Shown here one piece after another: positions 1 to 10,911 of a stretch of DNA of 64,000 bases. Numbering within the stretch: the stretch's first letter is position 1; each line of letters begins with the position of its first letter. Under the pieces are notes generated by a model. It was not told the origin of the DNA, searched no databases, and was given only the letters and a program-made list of their open reading frames with translations. The stretch lies in NCBI RefSeq assembly GCF_000972845.2, contig NC_040013.1:5508642-5572641 (forward strand). The letters are read 5' to 3'. The stretch comes from Larimichthys crocea. Taxonomy: Eukaryota; Chordata; Actinopteri; Sciaenidae. Position numbers and translations under genes: made by a program.

Positions 1-666
1 TATCCAGAAGATTGGATAAATCTAAACTCTGAATAAATCCTCAACTGTTTCCGTGTGAAAAAGAGGACTTTCCCTTGTTTTTGTTTTTTTATCAAAATGA
101 AGACACTTGAGGAAGCCTTTTCTTTGAACTTTTTGACCCATTTGTCCAATAATTACTATTGGCTGGCCTTGGTATTAACTGGAGATAGATTAAGGGCATG
201 TCAGAAAATCAATTCAGTCAAGAAAGCATGCGCTCAAGTGCCTTACTCAAGGGTTTTAATTGTGTCAGCTTTGGCTAAGTTGTCTGCAGATACTTATATC
301 GCACATATGATTCTCTGTGTGTATGCTATTATTAGGTCATACTCAAGTGCATTGTGCCATGATCTAGTGACTTTAATCATTTAATGTCTTTTTGTTGTGA
401 AATCACATTTTATTTTATATGGCTATATGTCTCTCTCTCTTTACATTCTGTGATAATTACTCTACAGACAATTTTTCTGCAAACTTCAGCCCCAGAATGG
501 CTACAAGAGCATTTCTAGTCTTTATTTCCTCTGTAGCTTTGCTTAGCCTCCTCTTTTACTATGAGCCTGTGTTTCAGCATAGTCAGCTTCCCCCATGATA
601 TGTTCAGCACCCTAACTCTGTAATTCTGTTTCTATTTCATTTGTTGTTGCGTGTGTGTGCACTTCA

Positions 667-852
667 TGTACCATTGACCTGTCGCTTCTCAGCAAAGAAC
701 ACACACACAAGCTGGAGCTGCCACTAGAAGAAGGTGAAGGTGTGCTGGTGCTGCTGGTTACACTCACTGCTTCGGCTGCGGTTTCCATCTCAGACCTGTC
801 AGTCAACATGCTGGACGACCCGCATGAGAGACACCAGATCATGCAGCGATAT
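667..852 (+). pseudogene. mctp1: duplicate C2B exon with broken acceptor
   Basis: The 62 codons here encode the same residues as 11768-11953, starting CTIDLSLLSKEHTHKLEL and ending in QRY before a GTGAGT donor. The acceptor is damaged: the right copy reads CTTCAGGTGTACC, while this copy reads CTTCATGTACC, so two G bases including the invariant AG are gone. The exon also sits upstream of the C2A exons, so it cannot be used in order. It is best treated as an assembly duplicate and not counted as a real exon. Confidence 0.85.
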
Positions 853-2898
853 GTGAGTTAGTTTTACTGTAAAGGGGCTTAAGATTAAATTGTGTGAGGA
901 AACAGACTCAAAACATAAGAAAAAGCCATATAGTACCCTATTTGTTCATCGAGTCACCTCTTTTATTACCAGTTGACCTTCCCGGATTCTGTGATGTCTT
1001 CTTTGAATTGAGGCTGTGTGACTGTGACTACATGTCCTAGTTACGAAGTTACAAAGACAAAGAAAAGTATTGTTTCTTTCTTTTATCATGAGTAGGCTGA
1101 CGTGTCAAACAACAACTCCCTCACGCATTCATCACAGACTTCGATTGTTATAAAGTCAACAATTTATGAAGATCTCGCTTATTCATCAAGAAGAGTGCCT
1201 TTTTATTCCAAGCGAATGTGCTGGAGATTTAAAAAAAATCCACCAAGCTGCAGCTGTGGTGTGAACTAGGAGAGGTGAAGAGCAGAGGAGTGGGTAAGAG
1301 GGAGATGATGAGACTCGCAAGGAGAAAGGAAGGACGAACACAATGGCTGAGAGGTCAAGGAAGATCACAAGTGTCTCCAGACAACGGTGTCGAGCGACCT
1401 GGAATAGAAAAAAAGATGAGGCTCACATTGCTGGTTACTATGACTCACCCCGTCATTATTATGCGGTATTTGCATCAGCGTCCTGCAGTCAGTTTTTGTG
1501 TGTGGAGTGTGTGGTTGTGCATTTATGATAATGCATGTGGGCTCATTTATTTGTGTGTAAAATGTCTCAGCTTGTTAGCCAGTCATCATTATTTGAACTT
1601 AATATTGGAGAGCAGAGAGAGTGAGAAAAGAAGCCCTAAGGCCCCATCTCTCCAGAGGCCCTTCATTCAACACAATGCATTGATGTCTTTGTCTTAGGCT
1701 GGTTAACCCTTTACACTCTGTCATCCTCACTCCTTGCTACAAAGACAACACACACATGCTCACACACTTTCAATAGATTTCATTCACTGATAGACTTGAC
1801 ATTTCTCTGTACGTCAACGAATATTGTGCGGTGTTATTGCTCAGTGCTGCAGCCACTTTTGCTTTCACTCATGACTTCACTTATATGACTTGTAAGAAAG
1901 ATACTTGTTATTTAATGTTTCAATTAGGACTTAGTAACAAAAATGATATTACATATAGGCAAGTTATAGGAGCACATTTTCCCCACAAGCACCACTTAGT
2001 TACGTCTGCTTTTATGGCTGCGTATCCTGTGCGTGTGTTCTCATACTGTAGAGTACAGTAGGTAGCTGTCTGTGTTTGTGAGCTTGTAGGAGTGTTTCTG
2101 ATTTTAGTTACGGTATGTCCCAGCGGGTGTGTGTGTTGCATCTTCGGTGTGCGCATAAGCACCAGCGGCGAGGCTCCACAGGCCAAACACGGGTGCCACG
2201 ACCTACATAACCGTGGCGGTGCCTTATTGGCTAGCCACAGGAGGTCGGCCACTGTGCTCCGCACTGCAGCAACCACCCAAGATCAGAGGGGGGAGCTCTA
2301 GGACTGAGACACACACACACGGCGTGCCTCTCCTCAGAGCCACAAAATGAGGACGGGGCGCGTGAGTGTATGTGTGTGTTTGTGTGAGTGTGTGTAATAG
2401 GGGGCGAGAGGTAAAGGATGAGGGTTGCACCGGGAAGGGAAGGCGTGTAAAATGAAAAGAAAAAGCTATTTCACCTCTCTCACAAGTCGTGCAGACCCCG
2501 TTTTTCTGCTCGGCTGAAGGCGAGACATTTCCCTTCCTTCGCCTACCTCTTTTCCTGCCTCCTTCTCTCTCCCGCGCTCCCCATCTCTGTCCTGTTCTCC
2601 CGGGCAGCCTCGACTCTTTGTCTGTTGCCACTGTGGCCCTCCTGTTAGATGAAGGGATGGAGAGATAGAGGGTGGTGGAAGGTGGGGGTTTGCAGATGGA
2701 GGGGCACAGTGAGGTCGGTTGGAAGACTTGAATGGTCTCTACCTATTAACATATTCCTTTTCCCCAGACTGGCCGTCTTTTAGTTGGAGAATTTAATAAA
2801 GATGTACCTTATCAAAGACCACTGATAAGACCAAGTACCACCACTAATACATAACAGTGCTGCTCAAAGCCCACTAATCTGCCCAGTGTGTGTGTGTG
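853..2898. other. intronic sequence of the left duplicate
   Basis: This is non-coding sequence equivalent to the start of the intron after 11953. It holds purine-rich and CA/TG-rich stretches. The open frames on either strand are low-complexity and are repeated in the right copy, so I see no gene. Confidence 0.7.
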
Positions 2899-2908
2899 NN
2901 NNNNNNNN
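2899..2908. other. assembly gap (10 N)
   Basis: Ten N characters follow a TG repeat. A round run of ten usually marks a join of unknown size. The sequences on the two sides are not collinear in gene order, so at least one MCTP1 exon, encoding the start of C2A, may be lost here or lie further left. Confidence 0.97.
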
Positions 2909-4609
2909 ATTCCTGTCTTATTCAGGAGATGCTGTCAGAAACATAATAGTAATAGGATTCCCTCTCCTCTCGTGCGACTTGCTCGGTAATCACTTCAGTC
3001 ACAGTGGGTGATAACATGACACGGATGGTGGAGACAGTACAGCACAAACAGATCAGTCCAGGGTACTGTTTTGCTTGTCAGCCTTACAGTTAGGTGTATA
3101 AACACTGGAGGGCTGTTGGTTAGGGGATGGTTTAAAGGTGCTGGATGCTTGGATGGAAGACAGAAGTAAAAAAAGAAGAGAGATCACAAAGTGCTAGTCA
3201 TTAAAAGGGAGGAGCTACATTGTGTTTTGCCCCGAAGTCATATCATGACCTGAGAACTCACGTTCACAGGTAGTAATATTAGCACCTCTGAAGCCAGTAA
3301 ATGCAACTTGGTGAAGCAAATTGTCTTTTTCAGAGAAAAAATGTTTAATCCTATCCTGACTGTTCTTTTATATTGAATTTCAGAGGCTACATTTTTATTT
3401 TGTAAGTTTTTTGGCAGCCCAAAAGATACAAATTCTATAGCAATGTTGGCCAACTCTTCACTCTATAGTTTTCTCTTTTGAAACTGTTGCTCTTTCTGCT
3501 CTACACTGTGAATGAGAAACACATACTCATAACATAATTTGTAAATAATAGACGATCAGCTTCCCTGTAGTTTGTATCTACTATATGCATTGTACAGTAT
3601 ATGTAGGTCCCTCTGGCACTTTTGTTATATGACTTAGATGTGAACAGACTGCCAAGCAACGTGAAACCTGATTGTTTCCTGCACAAAGGCTCTGAATGCA
3701 AACACTGCAGGTGGATCCTTTCTAGTCTCCATACATCTGTGTTGTTGCTGTCATTTTTTATTCAAATGTAGTAAACATCTGAGTTGTGTGTCTGAAATGT
3801 ATCTGCTGGACTGATGTCATTGTTACTATATTTATTTAAACTATTTTACTTTGTGCTCTGCCAATTTTTCCTTTGATGTGTTTTTGTTGATCTCTGGTTT
3901 TTCTTTTTCCTGTCAAACAATTGACTTTTGTCCTAAGTTTATGGACCTTGGGGAATAGGATGTTAGAATAAAGCAGAAATTGAATGGGTAGAAGAATCAT
4001 AGCAATTTACCAGTGAGTGTAAAAATGTAGTCATTATAAATCTTCTTTGCTCTTGGTCATCTCTGTAATGGTGAATACATTGAGGTAAACATTATAGACC
4101 CTGTGGCCTTTTTGTTTGTTCACATATCAGTATTCATTGATCAGAACAAATCATCTGACTCTTTTCTAGAATAACACAAATGTAAATCAATGGCAACCTA
4201 GTGGTCAATACGAGGCACTGCATGCTATGTGGCCATCCAAGCACGAGTTTAACATTAAATTCTGGTATCACCATGACCTACAATAAAACATGGGTCACAT
4301 GACATGCCTTATTCTCTCCTAAGGCCTCCAAAGCAGCGTGTATAATTTTGTCTGTGTTTAAAAATAACTTCAGAGAGAACAAAAAATATACTTTGTTGTG
4401 ACAGTACCAGAGAGGTTTTAATAAAATAACTGCATGGTATCAATTTTGCATAAATTGTGCAAACACTTTGAAAAGCGTCACACCACATCTTAGAAAAAGT
4501 GTTTTTCAAATCAAAGCTCATGCTTTTCCTTTCAGAGTTAGACAGGAAAACACATACCGTCATTCTGTTATTTAACAGTACTTCTCGTGTTTGTGTTCTT
4601 TCCCTGTAG
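2909..4609 (+). other. intron upstream of the first visible C2A exon
   Basis: This is AT-rich intronic sequence ending in a polypyrimidine tract and the TCCCTGTAG acceptor. I looked for the preceding C2A exon, which should encode a peptide like YQLDITLRRGQ, and did not see it. No other gene is supported. Confidence 0.6.
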
Positions 4610-4752
4610 GGACCAGTGACCCATATGTGAAGTTTAAGATCGCAGGGAAGGAGGTGTTCAGGAGTAAGACCATCCATAAGAACCTCAACCCAGTGTGGGA
4701 TGAGAGAGTGAGCCTGCTGGTGGAAACCCTGAAGGACCCACTCTATGTCAAG
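4610..4752 (+). CDS. mctp1: mctp1 exon, C2A calcium-loop 1 and core strands
   Basis: The exon encodes [20 protein letters not shown] followed by [19 protein letters not shown] and ends [17 protein letters not shown] supplies a first-loop aspartate of a C2 domain, and NLNPVW is the family signature. The acceptor is TGTAG and the donor is AAG/GTACAG. It is 143 bp long, starts with the last two bases of a glycine codon and ends on a whole codon. The sequence is intact, with no frameshift. Confidence 0.95.
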
Positions 4753-4949
4753 GTACAGCAGAATAAGTCCTGGACTTAAAATTGTCATCCTGCTATGTAT
4801 TTATTATCATGTCCAAAGAGACTTAACATCCAAAATGCAAGCTTCCTTTTATGACAGATAGGAAGGTCAAGGTAAAATAATGTCAGGACAGGACGACATT
4901 TATCGTGTTGTGGGTCCTCTGTTGATGGTTGCTGTATCGTCTCTTGTAG

Positions 4950-5025
4950 GTTTTTGACTATGACTTTGGACTTCAGGTGATTTCATGGGTCAGCATCCTC
5001 CACCTGGGTCACTGGAACATCACAG
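4950..5025 (+). CDS. mctp1: mctp1 exon, C2A calcium-loop 3 (frameshifted)
   Basis: The first 27 bases encode VFDYDFGLQ, the aspartate-bearing third calcium loop of C2A. The frame then breaks. Shifting frame recovers DFMGSA, then FLHL, then a stretch comparable to human LTQLELNR. Four single-base losses explain this best: at about 4977 (GATGAT read as GTGAT), 4988, 4996 and 5007. The donor is CACAG/GTCTCT. Read literally, the first loss makes a false donor CAG/GTGATT and a false 27-bp microexon. I infer an intact 80-bp exon in the animal. Confidence 0.8.
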
Positions 5026-6057
5026 GTCTCTGTCTTCTTTTTTTGTCCCTTTTCTTCTCTTCTTTCCACAGTAACACCTTACACACGCCCAATCTCTGCC
5101 CTCCTCCTGCACTCCCTGTCTTCATTGATTTATATTTTAATGTGTATCAGTCGCTGCGTTCCTCAGTTCAGTTGAGAGAAGCTGATGTGTCAAGACAGCG
5201 AATGGTTTGGTGAAAGAGTTCGGGAGTTCTCTAACATCGCACCTACTCCTTTTGACAAACCTCTCCCTGCATCTTTCTTTGCTTTTGATGGTTTTAATTT
5301 GATCAAATATAGTATGTAGTCTCCCTCTAGTGGCAGTCTTTGGTAACACAACTTAAATCTCATGATATTCAGTATGTGAAGAGGAATTTATCATCGTTTG
5401 AGTTGGACTACTGCCATCTGTTTGCCAGGTTTTATAATTTTGTCATTTGTGAATGAATTTGCGTGCCATTAATTCCTTTTAGTAGGTAGAGTGTGAATTT
5501 ACATTACTGCTGTGGTTACCAGAATTACTGATGTAACCGAGCACTGAACAGCATCATAAAATTATCATTCGCTCGGTGTTGGTACCTGTGTTCAAAGTAC
5601 TGTCAGACAACTCAGGAGTTTTGTCTGGTTGGTGGGGGGTTCCCATTTTTAGGGGTTGTGACTTTAGATTTATCAAGCGCAGATCTAAACTAAGACAAAT
5701 ACTAATTATATATATATATAATTTTTTTAAATAGTGTGTTGTGGTTATGTAATTACCTGCTTTACTAATTACCTTTCTTATGTATAATTCAAGATTGTTA
5801 CCAGGGTTGACCTTGTTGTCATTCTACTCACTGAATGCAGTAAGGAAGGAGAGTGGAAGGAAGCAGAATATAGGTCGTGGGGAGGCTTAATCTCAGTGCT
5901 CCACATTTGTTGAATCAAACTTGAACTGATGATATGTTTCCATGCATGCATTAATTATATACGCCTACATTGAATCTATTCACTGTATGCACATGCATGT
6001 ACAGCTGCAGTAAGCACGTAACTTTGTATTCAGTGTTGTGTACTGTGCTCCCTGTAG
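5026..6057 (+). other. intron within C2A
   Basis: This is non-coding sequence with a short TA run near 5708-5720 and no supported gene. It ends in the CTCCCTGTAG acceptor. Confidence 0.6.
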
Positions 6058-6168
6058 GACACCTGGATGTGACGCTGGACCTGAAAGACCCACAGTACCC
6101 TGGCATAATCTGGGCAGCCTGGAACTAGCTGTCACTTTGTCACCAAAGGAAGGAGACGTAGGGATGCT
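6058..6168 (+). CDS. mctp1: mctp1 exon, end of C2A (frameshifted)
   Basis: One frame gives DVTLDLKDPQYP and another gives HNLGSLELAVTLSPKEGD, matching human DVTLTLKDPHYP and DLGIILLSVILTPKEGE. A lost base at about 6104 (CCTGAGCAT read as CCTGGCAT) joins the two. A second lost base near 6161 would restore VRDA before the GTAAGA donor. One extra C near 6062 would fit the phase of the preceding exon. As written, the frame meets a stop at 6126-6128. Intact neighbours make sequence error more likely than a real disruption. Confidence 0.8.
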
Positions 6169-7703
6169 GTAAGAAATCTATTCTAAGAATCTCATTACTC
6201 ATTTCTTTTCTTCCTGCACCACACTATCACACTCTCTTTCCCTGATACATCGATGTGTCCAAACAGATAGGACCAATTCTTCTTAGCCAGATTAAATAAA
6301 AAGGAATTTACATTTGAATAAGGTTTCATAATATTCATAATCTAAGTTCAGCAAACAGTGTTATTCCAAGTTAGTGAACTGTTTCCACGCACATCAGAAC
6401 CCGAGCATGCTGTGTTGAACTGGAATGTGCTGGCTTCAGTCAGCCTCGGTTACTGGAACTCTTCAACTCAGCAAATACATTGCATAAACACAGTGTATTA
6501 TATGTTCTAGGAAAAGTTCCATGTTCAAAGAGCACTGATTTCTCTTTCCTAATTATGTTGGCTCGTGCCTCTGCGGATGTGCTCAATGTTCTCGAGTTGC
6601 ATTTATTTCTGTTCAATTATTTGTTGGTTAATTGGACCCCTGCATGCTCGATCCAGAACAAGGCAGAGTCATGAGGGAAATATTTTATTCCTTTTGATCT
6701 GATGTCTTAATTTTGTGCTTTTTAGTGCTGTAGTTCAGAGATCCACATTTGACAGACAAAAATAAACTCTATTGGTTAAGCCTCATTTTGGATTTCTCCA
6801 ACTGTGAAGAAAATGAGTACAAGGTTATACTAGTGCATTTGGGAGACTCTCTGTTGCCATCTACTGGTTTGGAAGGATAAGGTAAAATACGAAACTTTCA
6901 TCCACTTTTAAATGAATACTTTACTGCACTGTTAACAAACTGGTGGTTTTATTAATCTTGCAGCACCCCCCAGTGTTCTGTGTTGATGATCTGCATAATA
7001 TACCGTGTGTTTTCAAGTTGGGTGTTGGGTTGTATTGAAGGAATTGTGTTTTCTGCACCTGTGAATAGTCCACATGTGCAGAATGATTATTTTTTGTATT
7101 TGAACTTTTGCATTAATGATTACATCTAAGTCACAGAAGTAAGGCACATTCATCTCCAATCAGAAACTGAAGCCGAAGTTTGAAACACCTCCAACAAAAT
7201 CTGCTGCAATCCTCTCGCCTTATATTCTACTTATGTACAGTAAAGTACAATGTTTAACTGTTTGTTATTGGACCCAAACAGTAGTTCAACAAGGAAGCAG
7301 CTGCCAGTTCCAGTTGCTGTCTTTCTTTGGGTCTAGGAATGAAAACCACATTTGACGAAGTATAAAATGGTTGGTTGGTAGATGGTTTTACTGTGAGAGG
7401 CGTTCAACTGCAGCTACTCTATACATACATGTTTACCTGTGCGTGTGCTTGTGCACGCATGTTTGCATATGCAAATACTTCATAACATCATATGACCAGT
7501 AAGAGCGCTTCTTATACACTTATTGCTTACTTAACCTGCATGAATGACAGCTGCCCTTCTCTCTTAATCCACCCCGCCCCCCCCCCTCGCTCCCGTCCAG
7601 GGCTAACATCTGAGCTTCATACACCCCATGCCTTAACCTCTGATCCTGCAGCTTTAAGGGGCGGACAGTGGGGGCGCTCTGTACAGCTTTGTCTCATTTA
7701 CCG
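6169..7703 (+). other. intron between C2A and the linker exon
   Basis: This is mostly AT-rich sequence with a C run near 7569-7585. A CTTTGTCTCATTT polypyrimidine stretch precedes the next exon, but the invariant AG is missing (see 7704-7742). No gene is seen. Confidence 0.55.
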
Positions 7704-7742
7704 ACCATGCTTTTGAGAAGGAACTGGAAGCGATCTAGTAAG
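7704..7742 (+). CDS. mctp1: mctp1 linker microexon between C2A and C2B
   Basis: The 39 bases encode TMLLRRNWKRSSK, closely matching the human MCTP1 linker TMLMRKSWKRSSK, followed by a good AAG/GTAAAC donor. The exon would begin and end on whole codons. Its acceptor as written is TTTACCG; one missing A (TTTACCAG) would restore it, in line with the one-base losses in neighbouring exons. The alternative acceptor at 7685-7686 (TACAG) would add 17 bases and shift the frame. The residues argue strongly for this exon; the left edge is inferred. Confidence 0.75.
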
Positions 7743-10322
7743 GTAAACTAACAGCATGTGACTCCCTCACCCACAAACTTCCGACTTTACTGTAACCCCA
7801 CTACCGACCGCACTGCACCTCACTATCTGCACTCTTCACCTGTGTCCTGGTACATGGATGGAGTCCCCCCAGCCCTATCCCTCCCTCCTTTTCCTCTCCC
7901 ACAGTGGTATTAGCAGCTTCTCTTTCTTTATCAGTTCCTCAGTTCTCATTGTCACCAGCTTATTTTCCACAAGCTGCAATATACCACCCGCTATTTACAT
8001 CACCTTTGGGATGTAATACTTCTTTTCTTTTCTTTTTTTGGACTGAAAGTGCAATCAAGCCTAAAGTTGGACTGTATTTACTTGCGTGAAGGCAAGTCCT
8101 AATATAGACCATGGGTGGAAGTAATGCATTACAAGAACTTATGGTTCTGTTTGAAACATATTTTGTGTTTCAGTTTTAGATCTGTATATCAAATGTTGTG
8201 ATTCTAAGATGTTCAGTGATGCTTCTGCTCAACTTGACTCTCAAATCTGATGTCCATGCTTCTTCCACCTTTGATCTGCACAGTGTATTGCAGCTGCTGT
8301 GTGAGAAAATCAGCGTTTGATTTGTTTGTAGGGGTTTTAAAGGGTCCTGTACAGCACATCGACTGTGAAATAAGAAAATCTGTTGATTGTCGACCATGTG
8401 GATTTCATTATAGGGCACTCCTAGACCCCTTTACATCAAGTGAAAATCTTTTGATATTCACGTTATTTGAGTTCCCATCTTGCCATGTGTAAGAGACTGC
8501 TATCTTTTGGTTTCATTTTTTTGTGATACTCGTTGGCTGTTGGGTTGAACAGAAAGCATGCTCGTCGAAGTTCTGCTTCTTCTTATTGGCTCATGCATGT
8601 AGCGCTTTTATTATCAGCCAAATACAGAAGTATTAGTATCAGGGCCGATTTTTGTTGAGCACAGCTTTGTTTGCTCATGTGTCTCGTGTTTAGTACAACA
8701 GTGAAAAGTTTGATATACACCAAGAGAAACATTTGAAGCGTGCTTGTCGGAGCTGGGCAGCGTCCTGCTGTATGTGCTTCCCCAAATCATGCCTTTGAAG
8801 CCTCCAAACTGGGCCACCCCGCCTGTGACTCGGGAATTAGCTCAAACACTAACAACAGCTACTGTGCAACCCCACCCAAAAAAAAAGGCACTGTTCCTGA
8901 GTGGCTCCCTGCCTCCGTGCTCGTCAACATACAGCACGCGGTTATTTTTACACAACCATTTCATCATGAGTGTGGAACCCACAGCAAGAAGAAGTAGTTT
9001 GAGATATAATTACGAGTCAGAGGCATTTTGATCCGGTCTCTCTGACTTAACCACCAGGCAAAATGCTTATTTTGGCACTTCAAAGGTTTTTCTTCTTCCA
9101 AAGGGCTGACAAAAGTTGAACCATGTGCAAGGCTGTATTAATTCTTAAACTGAATGTTGGTATCTTAGAAGACTTTCAGCCATGTGCATGATCCCCTCTC
9201 CTGCTGCGCTCTGGCAGAGGGATGTGGATTCTCCATCCAAATAGCCCATGGTTTTGTGTAACAGAAATCTGTAGCAGCCAAACAAGGAGACCATTAGGAT
9301 TATGCTCGGTAGGCATAACGCGACCTCGCATCATTACCATACAGCGTGTTGGCAGCAAGTGAACAGCAGAAATGAAGATGTGGGAGTTGCTGTATGTGAG
9401 TTGGCTTATTGCAGGGAGCCATTTGCTGTTTATGTCTGGAGAATGGAAATTAAGAGGCTTCGTCTCCAGATCAAAGGCCGCGCTCGCGAAGCAGAGTTTG
9501 TTCAGAGTTTAATGAAATTCACCCACAAAACAAAAGCTATGCTAATAAATTCTCCCTAACGAGGAAGGAGGAGAGGGAAAGGCAGAACGGAGAGAGAGAG
9601 TGAGGAGAAGAGAGAGAGGAGAGAGGGGTGTATTTGTTTGTCAAATAAATACCCTACTCTTTGTTTTAGTGAAGGATACTGACATGATTCAAAGAGAGGT
9701 TAAATAGGCCTCTAAGTGCTGAGAAAATGTTGGGGAGAAAAAAAAAAAACAGTCTAAAAATATGGAGATCATCAATCTGAATTTGCAGCGCTGTCAGGTT
9801 ACAGTACAGCCAGATGAATAAGAAATGTAAAGAGTTACACTCTAACAGCATCTCAGTGGTCTGCCCATTTTGGTAAGACAGACTACAAATCATTTGCCTC
9901 CAATTTATTTTTATTTATTAAGTATTTGTCAAAAGAAACACCAGAGTGATGCAGTGACCAACACATTCTTGTGCATACTGCCAGCTATGCACAAGTTGGA
10001 GTTTGGAGTTTGCTCTTTGAACACTATGTTTGTCTTTGTAGTGATGTTGTGTCAGGTGCTCACACCTCAGGGGTGGACTGTGTCGACTTATCTCATTTTG
10101 TGTTACCTTGTGTGTTTTGCCTGTCCTCTCTCTCTGTCGTCTCGATGTGTTTGGTATTGGTTATTTTCCCGTTGACAAAGTGTAAACGAATCATAATTCT
10201 ATCTTGGGGTTAATTTGTGGGTATGTGTGTTTTTTTATTTTTATTTTGAGGCTGTACATTCTTCTGTATGTATAAATACGCACGTGTGTCTACATGTTTT
10301 CTTTGAATGTGTGTGTATGCAG
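7743..10322 (+). other. intron between linker and C2B
   Basis: This is non-coding sequence. It contains a candidate conserved block at about 9340-9560 and a GA-rich stretch at 9567-9628. In the human gene a longer isoform carries an extra segment between RSSK and the next exon; I did not see a counterpart here. Confidence 0.55.
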
Positions 10323-10484
10323 TATCAGAGTATGCGCCTGTCAGTGTGCACAGAAAAGCCCAGCTGTGGAGAGGTATAGTCAGCATCAGTCTGATGAGGG
10401 TCGTGAGCTTCAACCCATGGTAACAACGGCCTTAGTGACCCTTACGTCAAATTCAGGATGGGGCACCAGAAGTACAAGAGCAAG
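10323..10484 (+). CDS. mctp1: mctp1 exon, start of C2B (frameshifted)
   Basis: Three frames together give a C2B start: MRLS, then VHRKAQLWRGIVSISLM, then GRELQPM, then NNGLSDPYVKFRMGHQKYKS. These match human LRLSDLHRKSHLWRGIVSITL and GLSDPYVKFRLGHQKYKSK. Single missing bases at about 10346 (GATGTG read as GTGTG), 10394 (GGAGGG read as GAGGG) and 10421 (GGATAAC read as GGTAAC) explain the breaks. With them the exon is 165 bp, 55 whole codons. The acceptor is TATGCAG and the donor AAG/GTAAAC. GLSDPY carries a calcium-loop aspartate. Confidence 0.85.
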
Positions 10485-10780
10485 GTAAACACCCCCTGTC
10501 TCCTGTCTGAGGAGATTGTCTTATGTTCCTAATTTCACTGTTGCCACCCTAACCATGACATCGAGTAACTAAAATAACTATTAATAATTAAGTTATGCTT
10601 GTTTGAACAGTACAGGCACAAGCACATAACTTTAGATTAACTATTTTTGTATTAAGACAAGTGTTTGCTCTCTTTCTGTTCTTGTTCCTCCAATACATAT
10701 TTCTAATCACACTGTTTTGTCCATGTGTCTCGGCTGTTTATATGGAAATATGTGAGTATTTCCTTCTGTTGTTTACTCAG

Positions 10781-10911
10781 ACAATTCCAAAAACGCTGAA
10801 CCCCCAGTGGAGAGAGCAGTTTGATTTCCACCTGTATGAGGAGCAGGGAGGCTTCGTGGACATTACACTCTGGGACAAGGATGCTGGCAAGAAGGATGAT
10901 TTCATGGGAAG
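10781..10911 (+). CDS. mctp1: mctp1 exon, C2B core and calcium-loop 3
   Basis: The exon encodes TIPKTLNPQWREQFDFHLY, then EEQGGFVDITLWDKDAGKKD, then DFMG and two bases of an arginine codon. DKDAGKKDD is the acidic third calcium loop. The acceptor is TTTACTCAG and the donor AAG/GTACAG. The 131 bp are fully open and intact. This is where sequence quality in the coding region becomes normal. Confidence 0.96.

Larger units (their letters stand above)
1..2898 (+). repeat. misplaced left copy of a 2.9-kb duplication
   Basis: This stretch matches 11114-14041 along its whole length. From 2144 to 2898 it matches 13287-14041 without any difference that I can see. Upstream of 2144 the two copies differ by many one- and two-base indels and by a more complex block near 335-410. 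The copy includes a C2B exon that belongs after 10911, so it is out of gene order, and it stops at a TG run directly beside the N gap. It probably continues left of the window. The likely explanation is a contig end that was not merged with its overlap. A true segmental duplication is possible but less likely. Confidence 0.9.

Noticed and set aside
2224..2631. A 135-codon minus-strand frame, repeated at 13367-13774
   Set aside because: It is arginine/glycine and threonine/histidine rich from purine and CA repeats, and its exact recurrence only reflects the duplicated segment.
4950..10484. mctp1 as a decaying pseudogene or a broken teleost duplicate
   Set aside because: Damage is almost only single-base losses in one stretch near a gap, while all later exons and splice sites are intact and highly conserved.
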